Below are positions 34,111 to 45,127 of a stretch of DNA of 64,000 nucleotides, piece by piece. Positions within the stretch are counted from its first letter, which is position 1; each line of letters begins with the position of its first letter. Source of the stretch: Canna indica (lineage: Eukaryota; Streptophyta; Magnoliopsida; Zingiberales; Cannaceae); assembly GCA_034359265.1 (NCBI GenBank), contig CP136893.1:19786001-19850000 (forward strand), in the 5' to 3' direction. The position numbers and the translations under genes were made by a program. The notes beneath the pieces were generated by a model. That model was not told the DNA's origin. It saw only the letters and a list, made by a program, of their open reading frames with translations, and did no database searches.

Positions 34111-34703
34111 TTCTTCCGAGATTTGATGCTAGGGTTTATGATGATGTGCTTTTGTTTTGTCTTGATCTAGGGTTTTGATGGATTTTTCCGATCTAGGATT
34201 TCCAATCCAACAAGGTTTTCGATCTAGGGTTTTCGATCCATGTCTTGGATCTAGGGTTTTGATGGATGTTATTTTGATATATGATTTTGATGATCTTTCG
34301 ATCTAGGGCATTGATGATGTTTCAACCTGGGGTTTTGAAGATCTTTCGATCTAGGGCATTGATGATGTTTCGATCTAGAATTTAATAATTGCATTTTCTG
34401 TATATAGCTATCCATGTATTTTCTGCATTTTCTGTGAACTATAGTTAATTATAGATGTTAACTATGAACTCTGTGAACTCTGCATTTTGCTATGCTTACC
34501 CATGGATTCACTTGGCATATAGTTTATTCTCACTTATGTTGTGTTTTAATTAATGTTCGTTGTTGTAGCTATCTCAATTATGTTCTATTTAAATTAATGT
34601 TCATCTTTTTTTAATTAATGTTTACCGTTATAGTTATCTCAATTATGTTCTGTTATGTATGCTTCATTTATTATTTTTCACTCCTATGCTACCTTGCTAA
34701 TCT

Positions 34704-35997
34704 ATGTTTCCTCTTATGTATGCTCACTGTTATGTATGCTTCCTGTTATATATATTTCCTCTTATTTATTCTTCCTGTTATGTATGCTCATTGTTATGTA
34801 TGCTCACTGTTATGCATGCTTCTTGTTATTTATGCTTCCTGTTATGTATGCTTACTGTTATGTATGCTCACTATTATGCATGCTTCTTGTTATTTATGCT
34901 CATTGTTATGTATGCTTCATCTTATTTATTCTTCCTGTTATGTGTGTTCACCGTTATGTATGTTCACTATTATGTATGCAATCTGTTATGTATGCTCACT
35001 GTTATGTATGCAATCTGTTATGTATGTTTCCTCTTATTTATTCTTCATGTTATGTATGCTTCCTCTTATTTATTCTTCATGTTATGTATGCTCACTGTTA
35101 TGAATGATTTCTGTTATGTATGCTCACTTTTATGTATGCTTACTGTTATGTATGCTCACTGTTATGCATGCTTCCTGTTATGTATGCTTCCTCTTATTTA
35201 TTCTTTCTGTTATGTATGCTCACTGTTATGTATGCTCGCTGTTATGAATGTTCACTGTTATGAATGCTCACTGTTATGTATGCTCACTATTATGTATGTT
35301 TCCTCTTATTTATTCTTCTTGTTATGTATGCTCACTGTTATGTATGCTTCCTCTTATTTATTCTTCATGTTATGTGTGCTTCCTCTTATTTATTCTTCAT
35401 GTTATGTATGCTTTCTCTTATTTATTCTTCCTGTTATATATGCTCACTGTTATGTATGCTTCTTGTTATGTATGTTTCCTCTTACTTATTCTTCATGTTA
35501 TGTATGCTCACTGTTATGCATGCTTCTTATTATTTATGCTTCCTGTTATGTATGTTAACTGTTATGTATGCTCACTGTTATGCATGCTTCTTGTTATTTA
35601 TGATCACTGTTATGTATACTTCATCTTATTTATTCTTCCTGTTATGTATGCTCACTGTTATGTATGTTCACTATTATATATGCTTCATCTTATTTATTCT
35701 TCTTGTTATGTATGCTTCCTCTTATTTATTCTTCTTGTTATGTATGCTCACTGTTATGTATGCTTCATGTTATGTATGTTTCCTCTTATTTATTCTTCAT
35801 ATTATGTACGCTCTCTGTTATATATGCTCACTGTTATGCATGCTTCTTGTTATTTATGTTTCCTGTTATGTATGCTCACTGTTTTGTATGCTTCTTGTTA
35901 TTTATGCTCACTGTTATGTATGTTTCCTCCTATTTATTCTTTCTGTTATGTATGCTCACTGTTATGTATGCTCACTGTTATGTATGCTCATTATTTT
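34704..35997. repeat. 16-bp minisatellite, about 80 units, in the Harbinger element
   Basis: The basic unit is TGTTATGTATGCTCAC. Common variants are TGTTATGTATGCTTCC, TGTTATGCATGCTTCT and TCTTATTTATTCTTCC. Variants alternate in loosely ordered higher-order groups. The unit has no stop codon in three forward frames and 16 is not a multiple of 3. Every frame therefore cycles through the same 16-residue peptide period (MYAHCYVCSLLCMLTV-like), which yields long overlapping open frames of up to 284 codons. I do not consider them genes. The array lies just before ORF1. Confidence 0.95.
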
Positions 35998-36016
35998 CAA
36001 ATAGATATAAATATAA

Positions 36017-36970
36017 ATGAGAGGCCATCGTAATCCGAGGGAGAAGTCGAAAAATTGGTCCAAAAATGCTACGGAAGACTTTTTGTTTATACTGCATAAT
36101 AAACAAATAGAATTAGACACTTTGAGTTTTGATAAGCCTGTATGGGAAGAAATTAGCAATAGGCTTCTGAAAAAATATGGCACTAGGTATGGGGTTGATC
36201 AATGTAAGGGAAAGAAGAATCGCCTTCATCGTATTTTTAAAGACTTCCAAGAATTGATTAACCACACAGGGAGGATTGAGGCTGATGAAATGGTGTGGAA
36301 TAACACGGTAGGTTTTTCTTAATATAGTAGGTTGCATGTTGGGTAGCATTTTAATAGAGTTTATTTCGTGTGCAGAGAGGAGGAAAAAAAGAGTGTTTCA
36401 AACAGTTTAAGAATGGGCCACCTGCCAACTACACATTGTTGGAATAGATTTTCCAAAACCAATCGGTAACTGGTGGGATGGCCCGATTATCTACACAGGC
36501 GCCTTTGAATTCATCCGAGGAGCGTCAGTTAGATGATCAATTATTAGGGCAGAATGCACACGGTAAGGAGCCTCTTGTGGAAGAGGAAGGGGAAGAGGAG
36601 AACACGAGGATAACGACCATGAAATCCCTCGTCGCCCATTTGTTTCTTCAAGTCGTAGTCGCAGTAAGAACGAGGTAAATCATCGGTGAGAACATATGTA
36701 GAACAAGAGAGGCAAAAGATGTATGAACTCATTAGTGAACACTTTGCAGCCCGTAGAGTTCGAAGTGATGCAACCTCGGTATGTACCACACCCTCACCCG
36801 CAGATCCATATAGCCTAGCAAATTGTGTTGAGCGCATTAGTAATTTGCAGGGGCTATCTACAGAAACTCATGCTAAGACTTGTCATTTCATGCTTGCTAA
36901 TGCAGAATCTCAGATACTTATTTTGACGTTGCAAGATAACAAATTGAGGAACTTCTTGAAAACTTTGTAG
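36017..36970 (+). pseudogene. Harbinger ORF1, Myb/SANT-like DNA-binding protein, broken
   Basis: The first part (36017-36307) is intact: NWSKNATEDFLFILHNKQIEL, WEEISNRLLKKYGTRYGVDQ and KNRLHRIFKDFQELINHTG. This is the trihelix-like Myb_DNA-bind_3 domain found in plant Harbinger partner proteins. An intron starting GTAGGT at 36310 and ending near 36375 is likely. The next part (RGGKKECFKQFKNGPPANY) runs into a stop after TLLE. The acidic linker and C-terminal helices (to 36970, DPYSLANCVERISNLQGLS) follow after a frame change. In active elements this protein helps bring the transposase to the DNA ends; this copy is non-functional. Confidence 0.75.
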
Positions 36971-37238
36971 TGAGTGAGTGAACTGCTATTTAATTTGAAC
37001 TGATGACTTTGTGCACCCTTGTATGTGCACCCTTGCATTTATTTTTCAGTATTGTTACTTTATATTTCAGATACTTATTTGTTTGTTGTGCGGTTGAGTA
37101 CTTGGTAATAATTATAGCAATTTGTGTGCTTATTCCAATTTAAGTTTGTTTGCTTATTTCGGCAATAATTTTTGCTTATTTAAGTTTAAGATGAATTGCA
37201 TATTTGTGTGATAATTTCTTTCTCTATGTTGTCGTAGA

Positions 37239-38573
37239 ATGAATCATCCACCAAATACATCACATGAATCAGATAGTGATGAAGAGCAATACTGTGATGA
37301 TGTTATATTAGTAATTATGTTGGATATAATGAAATCATTAGACAACCAACTAAATGCTCCTCCACGAAGAGCAGTACGCACATCAATGTTGAGAGGTGCT
37401 GACTACGTCCAAGAGTTGATACATAGTACGGTTAGATGTTACGAAAATCTTCGTATGGAACCACCTCTCTTCCTAAGATTATGTGGTGAGCTTAAGAGAT
37501 TAGGCTTAGATGACAAAAATATTTATGTGGAAGAAGCTGTTGCTATGTTCATGTATACAATTTGTCACAATGAACGAGTTCGAGTAGTTGCAGAGCGATA
37601 CCAACACTCAACTCAAACATGCCACAAATGGTTCAAGTATGTACTTACAACGGTTCTAAGGTTTGGAACCGAACTTATAAAACCTCGTGAATTGTGAATA
37701 ATTCAACCGGAGATTTAGGGAAATCCACGGTGGTTTCCATATTTGAAGGTAATGTACAACACTTAGGCACTTTATTTTAGCCTTAAGGGGTCTTACTAAT
37801 CCAAGAATGGTTTTGTAGAATTGCATAGGGGCAATTGATGGGACTTATGTCTCCGCTTTGGTTCCCGCCAATAAATTATCTTTATATCATGGCCGTAAGG
37901 GAACAATAACATAAAATGTGATGGCGGTCTACGCCCATAATATGCAGTTTATATATATGAAGGCGGGTTGGGAGGGAACCACAAATAACTCGCGAATTTT
38001 TGCACATACAATATACTCTTTTAACTTGGATTTTTCGATGCCAAACAGAGGTAAAATTCATGAACCATAATCACATTCTTGTATTGGTTTTATTACTGAT
38101 ACATTTTATACATTGTATTGATAGATGAATATTACTTGGTGGATGCCAGATATCCTAATGTATTCAGATTTTTTTAACCTTATCGAGGTGAAAGATATCA
38201 TCGGTCAGATTATCGTAGGCGAGGCCTAACGTCTAAAAGAGAATTGTTCAACCAACGATATTCATCTTGTCGGAATGTTATCGAACGATGCTTTGGACTC
38301 TTGAAAGCACGTTTTCCAATCCTAAAGATGATGTCAAACTATGGGGTTTCGAGACAAGGAAGTATTGTATTGGCTTGTTGTGTAATTCACAACTTTATTA
38401 TTAAATATAATTTTTTTGATGAATTAGTAGATATTTAGAATAATGAAAAAGTTATTATTGATGATGATGATAATGAACCTACATCATCAATAGGTGAACC
38501 TTCTTCTAGCCAAAATGTAATGCATGATATTCGTGAGGGTATCGCTAATCAACTTTGGGCGCATCGCCGTTGA
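37239..38573 (+). pseudogene. PIF/Harbinger DDE transposase, broken
   Basis: The N-terminal part (37239-37697) is open and typical: RTSMLRGADYVQELI, CYENLRMEP, LKRLGLDD, VEEAVAMFMYTICHNERVRVVAERYQHS and TCHKWFKYVL. It ends with a stop after LIKPREL. An intron probably spans about 37749-37818. The catalytic part continues with NCIGAIDGTYVSALVP (first Asp present), LYHGRKG, a stop, NVMAVYAHNMQF and WEGTTNNSRIF. The last motif normally reads (H/N)DSR, so the second catalytic Asp is Asn here. The third residue is kept in RNVIERCFGLLKARFPIL (about 38270). Several stops and the lost Asp mean this protein cannot be active. Confidence 0.88.
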
Positions 38574-38716
38574 TGTATTTTCATATTTTATATTAATAGA
38601 TACAATGATGCTTTACACATGTAATATATTTTCATGATGCTTCAAATTTTATTAGTTTTGTTAGTGCATAGTACCAATAATATACTAATATACTTGCAAT
38701 ACCAGAATAGAACAGT

Positions 38717-39001
38717 ATGGCAGCTTCCTCAAGTCGCATAAGTGAAAATACAATATATTTGCGATACCAGAACAGAATATGTTATTGTGGTATACAAGCT
38801 GTAGTAAGAATAAGTGAAACTGTAAAAAACCTCGGTCGTTTATTTGCGGCTTGCTCTGCAAGTCTCAAAGGTTGTGGATTCTTCCAATTGATCACTCCCA
38901 TTGCATCAACCATACGTGATGGGGAAGAAGAAGTGAACCAAACCTTGCATCAACCATTGCATCAACTAGAGGCCAAAATTGACAAGCTCCTTGATATGTG
39001 A
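38717..39001 (+). CDS. Small GRF-type zinc-finger protein within the Harbinger element
   Basis: Open frame of 94 aa. The zinc-binding pattern is C22-x-C24 ... C46 ... C53, with NLGRLF (38-43) and GCGFFQLI (52-59), the signature of GRF zinc fingers (usual form CxCG ... NPGRxF ... C ... CxFFxW). The tail (EEEVNQTLHQPLHQLEAKIDKLLDM type) is a predicted coiled coil. Small GRF proteins are frequent near plant transposons. The frame is intact, unlike the two genes before it. The usual Trp after FF is replaced by Leu, so folding is uncertain. It may be a third gene of this element, or a captured fragment. Confidence 0.6.
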   Translation: MAASSSRISENTIYLRYQNRICYCGIQAVVRISETVKNLGRLFAACSASLKGCGFFQLITPIASTIRDGEEEVNQTLHQPLHQLEAKIDKLLDM

Positions 39002-40720
39002 TTCAAGGGGTTACCAGTACTTGTTTTTATTGCTATTATCTTTTTGTGTAAGTAAGATAATTTAGATGTTATTTTGATGATATTTTTGGATATACTGCTG
39101 CTGTATATATGCTGTGATGATGTCATTTTTTTTGAATATATTGCTGTTGTGATGTCGTAATTATAGGCTGCTATGCTATTATTTTATATTTTTTGATTTT
39201 TTATCGTCGGCGAGGAATTGGAGATGATAACCAATTAATGGTTATGCGCACTTTCCTCCTAAAGTCGTAAAGTAATATTGCCCATTATTATGTATTTATA
39301 TGCATTGTTGTTATCAATTTGTTATTTGTTTTCCGATCTAGGATTTTGATGTGATTGCGTGGTTGTGGTGATAATTTTCAATGTGTGGTTTGTAATTTAT
39401 ACATTGCGTGGTTGTGCAAATTTTATCATTGCGTGGTTGTGCCAATTTTATAATTGTGTGGTTATTAGATAATGGGCAAACCTATTTTTGGTAGACTATG
39501 AATTGGAGGCGATCACCAACTAATGGTGATACGTATTTTCCTTCATAGTCCTACATTCATACAATTCCGATGCCAAATATAGTGTTAGGCGCTGTAATTT
39601 GAAATCAAAATTTGTGTCTTGTCTATTGAGCATGTTCTGTTGCTGGTGGTGATTCTCCGGTGTTGGTTGCTGCAAATTTATGCCTCTATCTGGTTGCTGC
39701 CTTGGCTGATGCAGACTGTTAATTATGTATTGATATGAATTTTGTTGGTTGCTGTAAATTCGTGCATCTCTTTGGTTGCTGCCTTGGCTAATGCAAGTTG
39801 TTAATTATGTATTGATATGAATTTTATTGGTTACTGCAAATTCGTGCCTCTGGTTGCTGCCTTGGCTTATGCAGACTGTTAATTATGTACAAATTCGTGT
39901 CTCTCTCTGGTTGCTGCCTTGGCTGACGTATGTTGTTAATTATGTATTGATATGAGTTTTGTGAACTAATAGTAAACTTAAAAGAGTTGTGTATTGATTT
40001 GAATTTTGTGTATTGATATTCAACTTAAAGAGCATTGTATTAAAGAGCAGTGTATTGTTGAAAATTTATATCAATTTTGTGTATTGATTATTTTTTATTA
40101 TTTGTCGCCAAGTGCAAAAAATATATTACATTAAGTAACACTTATTCAATTACAATAATAAATTAAGATAACGATAACTTAGTCAATTTAAATGACGATA
40201 AGTATCAAACCACGATAATTTATTCAATATTAATTAGTTGATAACTTAGTCAAGTTATACTTAGTATCAAACGACGATAATGATGTCAATTTATACTTAG
40301 TAATAAACGACGATAACTTTGTCAATTTAATACTTAGTAAATAATTTGTAATTTATACATAGTGTCAATTTAAACGACGATAAATATCAAAACACGATAA
40401 TTTATACTTAATATTAATTTTATACTTAGTTCATACTTATAATTAGTTGATAACAATTAAAAATAATTATAATTAGATGATAACAATTATAAATAATTTA
40501 ATAATATTCTTAATTTTAATAAATAACAATTATAAAATAATTTTAATTTTCAAAAAATTAAAAAAATATTAATAAAAAATAATTATATATATTTTAAATA
40601 GTCTATTTTATTTTTAATATAATAATATTTAATGTAAAAAATATTTACATTAACTAATAAAATATTAATAATACTAATATTTATTTACAAATTAACAAAT
40701 TAACATAATTAATAAATATT
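39002..40720. repeat. Harbinger 3' non-coding region with about 110-bp tandem repeats
   Basis: From about 39660 to 39965 a unit containing CTGGTTGCTGCCTTGGCTGA, TGTTAATTATGTATTGATATG and GCAAATTCGTGCCTCT is repeated about four times with variable length. From 40080 to 40720 the sequence becomes extremely AT-rich with short ACGATAA repeats. No coding pattern. Confidence 0.75.
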
Positions 40721-41410
40721 TTTTAAGTTTGAGTACAAAATTGAAAACAGATATTATGTTTGACAAATAAATACGATTTCAATTTTCGTCCCGAAAATAA
40801 TCATCGTAAACAACACACAACAAATAAGTTTTCACTATTTTCATTTCGCGAAACATGAAAACAGAACATGTCAAACAAATACGTTTTTGCCAAACATCAA
40901 AACCGAAATTGAAAATCCATTTCAATTTTCACGAAACGAAAATTATTTCTAAATTTTTGCAAACAAACGCACCCTAAAATTCTAAATATTCGTTTAGTAT
41001 TTTTAAAAATCTCTAATGCATTAAAGATTTTGTCTAAAATCTAAAATAACTTGGTATATTTTTTTAAAAAAGTTCTAAAAAACGATTTGAAATTGGCATC
41101 TAACATAGGCATCGATTTTCTAAATTTCGATGCTAGAATTTTTTTTAGCGTTGAAAGCGAGGAAATCAGCACTAAAATAACTAGTGAAATCAACACAGAT
41201 TGTTGACTAGCATCGATTTTTCTCTCAATCCCACATCACTTAATTTATTTTATTGCACCTAATCAAAATTTTACAAATAACATCTCTATCAAATTATTTC
41301 TTAAGTAAGATTAGCTCAATTATAAAGTAATATTTAAAATAAAATATTAAATCTTATAATTATTTATAAAAAAATTAAAAAAATATCTTGTAATTTTTTT
41401 ATATTTTTTA

Positions 41411-41715
41411 GGAAAAATAATATTTTTGGTCCCCATAGTTTACTCAAAATTTGATTTTAGTCCCCATAATTTATAAAATTTTGATTTTAGTCCACATACT
41501 ATATTTTCTTTTAGGAGTTGGTCCCAACAAATTTCACGTCAGCAATGTCCAGTCAGCACTTGTTATCTACGTCAGTTCCGTTTAGACCTCATATGACGAC
41601 AGAATTCAAATCCTAAACGAAAATATAGTGTAGGGACTAAAATCAAAATTTTAAAATTACGAGGGCTAAAATCAAAATTCGAGCAAATTGTGGGGACCAA
41701 AAGTGTGATTTTCCC
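41411..41715. mobile_element. 305-bp MITE, probably Mutator-type
   Basis: The two ends are inverted repeats of at least 55 bp sharing TTTTGGTCCCCA and TTTTGATTTTAG. Flanks TATTTTTTA (41402-41410) and TATTTCCTA (41716-41724) agree at 7 of 9 bases, suggesting a 9-bp target duplication. Non-coding. Confidence 0.75.
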
Positions 41716-41724
41716 TATTTCCTA

Positions 41725-43308
41725 TAAAGTTTTAACTTCAATTCATTTGTTTTCTAAATCGTCTAAATTTTGATTTATTAACTATACCGACGTCGATTTC
41801 ATGTTAAATTTTTGTGGTTATGAATGTAAAAAAATTAATTTTAGTACATGAAATATATTCTTTATAATATAAAAATAGTGTTAGGGTCTAAAAAAATATT
41901 TTGGATGAAAATATTTTACTATGTTCAATTTAAATTTAGTGCTATAGACTTTTGTCTAATTGGAAATAGTGAAATATTTTGGTCTAATTTGTTTTTTTCA
42001 AAATGCCTATCATTTTTTTATATTATATAAGATATATTTGTGAACTAAAATTATTTTTTTTAGTTACAAATTATTTATATTATAGACTTTTCGATCACAA
42101 TGACCCTAGCACTTCTAAAAATATTTTGATCGATGTTTTTTTAACTCTAGCATCTCTTTTATATCATAAAAAATATATTTTTGTGGAGTAATTTTTTTTT
42201 AATTACGAAGCTATTCTAAATTTTAGGCAAAAATATCTAATACATTATAGACTTTTGCAAATGGGTAAAATGAGTATTACAAATTTTAGATTAGAAATTT
42301 AAAGTGCTACACAACTAGGGATTGAACCCAATATCTAAGCAACACATCCAAATACTACTACTATTTGAGCACAGGTGAATTCACTAAGCAATCGTATTTT
42401 AGATATGAGAATTGATGTTAAAGATATTTCTATTTCATACAACTATTTTGTACCCAAAACAAACGTAAATATTCTCCAATCAAATGGAAACGGAAATTAA
42501 AGTTCCTTAATATTGAGGTCACATAATAGTTGATGCTCAAGTTTTGAGGCCGATTACTAATACATCATGTCGATCAGATCTGATATATAATAGTAATTTG
42601 AGTTAAGCTAGTTGGATTGCATTAGCTTAAAAAATTAGTTAAATGACCGGTTAGTAGAACTCGATCATTGTCAAACTAAATTAAAAATTGATTGATTGTA
42701 GAGAGATAGATGCATATAAATTAAGTGCCAAATCTACCTCTATTAATCCTCAATATTTTCAGAACTAACATGAGTCTTATTTTGACCATGTATATTGATC
42801 CTTAATATATACCATAATTGTAAACGGCGATCCATGCATTTTGATGATTAGTCGACGTAATCTAGCACCCGCCCTTAGGGTTGTACGAAGCATTGATTGC
42901 TTGTCACCCAACTTTCGTCTATAAATTCCAATCATTTGATGGTTTTGGAAGACACCAGAGGCATATTTACTTGTTAAAATAATGAATGAATTAATATATA
43001 TTATTTATTTAATAAAATTTTTTAAAAAAGAAAAATATATATAAATATTATTATATTCAATGTATATCGAATTTAAAAAAATTATATTCAATTCAATAAT
43101 ATGCAAACATATATCATAGCCTGTCTTGGCTCTTAATTATATGGTAGTAAATGAGTGTGGAGCTTCCTCTTGGATTTGGTGCATGCTCATGGGTTTTCTG
43201 ATATCATTCGGATGATCAAGTTTGTCCTATTTGTAAATGGCGAGCACGATTTTGTTCAAACACAAAAGAGGAATTAATTAAGTAGGAAAACCTCATGTCC
43301 CCTCTATC
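41725..43308. other. Intergenic AT-rich stretch, no gene seen
   Basis: Open frames at 41848-42191 are AT-driven and show no motif. Nothing else was recognised. Confidence 0.5.
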
Positions 43309-44665
43309 TAGGGATGTCAACAGGGTGCCTACCCGCTATCCGTCCCGTGAAATAATTTAACTGATACTCGCTACTCGTTTATTCCCCACGATTATTAAAA
43401 ATGAGTACCCATTTAATTACCCACATGAGGATAGATGCCCACAGGTATTGACAAATACTCATTTAATTACTCATGACACTTAAAAAAAATCTAAATTGTA
43501 ATATTTTGATAATAAGTTAACCACTTCAAATATAAATAATTAAACACACTTCAAGAATACATAATATTTTGATAACTTCAAATATAAACATACTTCAAGT
43601 ATAATTACGTAATATTTTGATAACTTCAAATATAAACGTACTTAAAATATAACCACACAATAATTTAATAACAACTTTAAAATATAAAGACAATTCAATT
43701 ATCAACCCACGATAATAATTCAGTACTTAGCCCTATTTACAAGTTAGTCAAACTCCCTCAAGCTTTTTGGTTGGCAACTTTTTATTTAAATATTTGTCAT
43801 TTTGAAAAAATAAAAAGAGAAAAAAGAAAACACCAATTGAATTGTCATTTGTGCTAGTCCACTTGATTTACCAAACTTCATCCCTCTTCTCCCCTTCTTT
43901 CTTCTACGAAGAGAATCTATGTGGTAATTCATGTGATGGTCAAACAATGACTACTACTACCAAAATAATAATTTAATCAAATAAATTAGCTAGATGGTAT
44001 ATAAGTAGAGCAATCAATTGAATTGGAAGAAAGCCCTATCATATAAATGAATAGATCATACTACATCTATGTCTTAAATAAAAAAAAGTCAAGGACCTTA
44101 ATAGAAAGAATCAGAAACTAGAAAAGATTATGTTGCAGTCTTAATCTAATTCAAAATTATGTTGCAGATTGGGCGTATCATTACCTGTGAGAGTGAGGCT
44201 ATGAAGATTGGGCGAATTTGATGCTGCTGGGCGAATCTGACGCCGTGAAGATTGCTCGGGCGAAGCCGAGAAAAGAGTTGCAGAGAAACTAAGGAAAGAC
44301 TGCTCGGCCGCTCGGGGAAGCCGACGCTGTGAATCTTGGGCGAAGCCGATGGCGTGAAGCACGAGAAAAGTGGGCGAAGTCGACGAGGAAGAACCGAAGA
44401 AGGACCGAAGGATTGGCCGACGATCGCTGGCGTGCGCAGCGGGCATTGGTCGTCACGTGTCGGGTGTCGGGCGATGGTTTTGACAAGTGAGGAGGCGTGC
44501 GGCGTGTTGTGTAGTAGTGGGGGTTGGGGAATTGATTTAGGTTAGGAACTTAGGATTTTTTAAGTATATATACAGGGGTAATTATGTAATTTAATAAATT
44601 TTATGGGTAACAGGTACCCGCGGGTATGGGTACTATAATACCCGTACCCATGGGTAGTTAACTTC
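43309..44665 (+). mobile_element. hAT-like non-autonomous element, family 1, copy in + orientation
   Basis: It starts TAGGGATGTCAACAGGGTGCC. About 170 bp of GGGTA/TACCC-rich sequence follows, closely resembling 48895-49080 and, inverted, 53400-53600. The interior is AT-rich and then GC-rich (44160-44540). The right part (44580-44665: GGTACCCGCGGGTATGGGTA...) matches the inverted left part of the 52321 element. The right end itself is lost, and no target duplication was found. Frames in the GC-rich part show no known domain. Confidence 0.5.
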
Positions 44666-44689
44666 AATGTATTTTTTTCAGTGATGCAT

Positions 44690-44945
44690 ATTATTTTTTA
44701 ATTGCTATCTTGTTATTAATTTTTAAATTGGTTATCCGTTTACTAATTGTTAACCGATAGTAAATGGATAACCGGTTCTATCCAAATCGAAAAATTCGGT
44801 TTCAGTTATTCGCGGATAATCGAAACCGAGCCGGTTTCGGTTAGCGGGTGTTTAGTTCAATTTTGATTAGCAGGTGTTTAGTTTGGTTTCAGTTAATCCC
44901 CAAAAATACGATTAACTGAACTGTTGCCATTCGATCCCTAATACT
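44690..44945. mobile_element. Terminal fragment of another hAT-like element
   Basis: It ends GTTGCCATTCGATCCCTA (to 44941). The preceding 200 bp are full of CGGTT/AACCG motifs, a subterminal array typical of hAT elements. The opposite end was not found. Confidence 0.45.
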
Positions 44946-45127
44946 GCTCAAATGCGATGTCAGCATGGGGATTCTAGATATATGAAAGCTCATAATTTAA
45001 TTTAGTGTGACAGATGATTTTAAATGGTGTATGCTTGTTGGGGCCTTCTGTCTTTGAAATAAAAGGTGGTGTAAAAATATTCCAAGAAGAAACCTCTCGG
45101 CAATCCAGATAGATAGGAATCCTTAGC

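Larger units (their letters stand above)
33342..40974 (+). mobile_element. PIF/Harbinger DNA transposon, 7.6 kb, decayed
   Basis: The ends are GGGCGTGTTTGTTTG and, inverted, GGGTGCGTTTGTTTG. They are followed on both sides by related CGCGAAA/TTTTCGC-rich subterminal sequence (33360-33620 and 40720-40970). The 3-bp flanks are CAA (33339-33341) and TAA (40975-40977), in keeping with the TWA duplication of this superfamily after one mutation. Inside are a Myb-like ORF1 (36017-36970), a DDE transposase (37239-38573) and a small GRF zinc-finger frame (38717-39001), all on the plus strand. Three tandem-repeat blocks enlarge it. Stops and a lost catalytic residue make it immobile by itself. Confidence 0.9.

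Noticed and set aside
33830..34340. Interstitial telomere-like TAGGGTTTT motifs
   Set aside because: The motifs are part of a 90-bp repeat and scattered related copies, not a TTTAGGG tandem array.
34704..35997. CRISPR-like array of short repeats
   Set aside because: Units are contiguous 16-bp variants with no unique spacers, in a plant transposon; this is a minisatellite.
34618..36033. Several long overlapping open frames (118-284 codons) that look like Cys-rich membrane proteins
   Set aside because: They are all translations of the 16-bp minisatellite, which lacks stops in each forward frame; the peptide repeats with the DNA unit and has no independent support.
43309..44941. One single hAT element from 43309 to 44941
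   Set aside because: The inner ends differ in sequence (TAGGGATGTCAACAG against TAGGGATCGAATGGCAACAG) and the 8-bp flanks do not match; two different elements are more likely.
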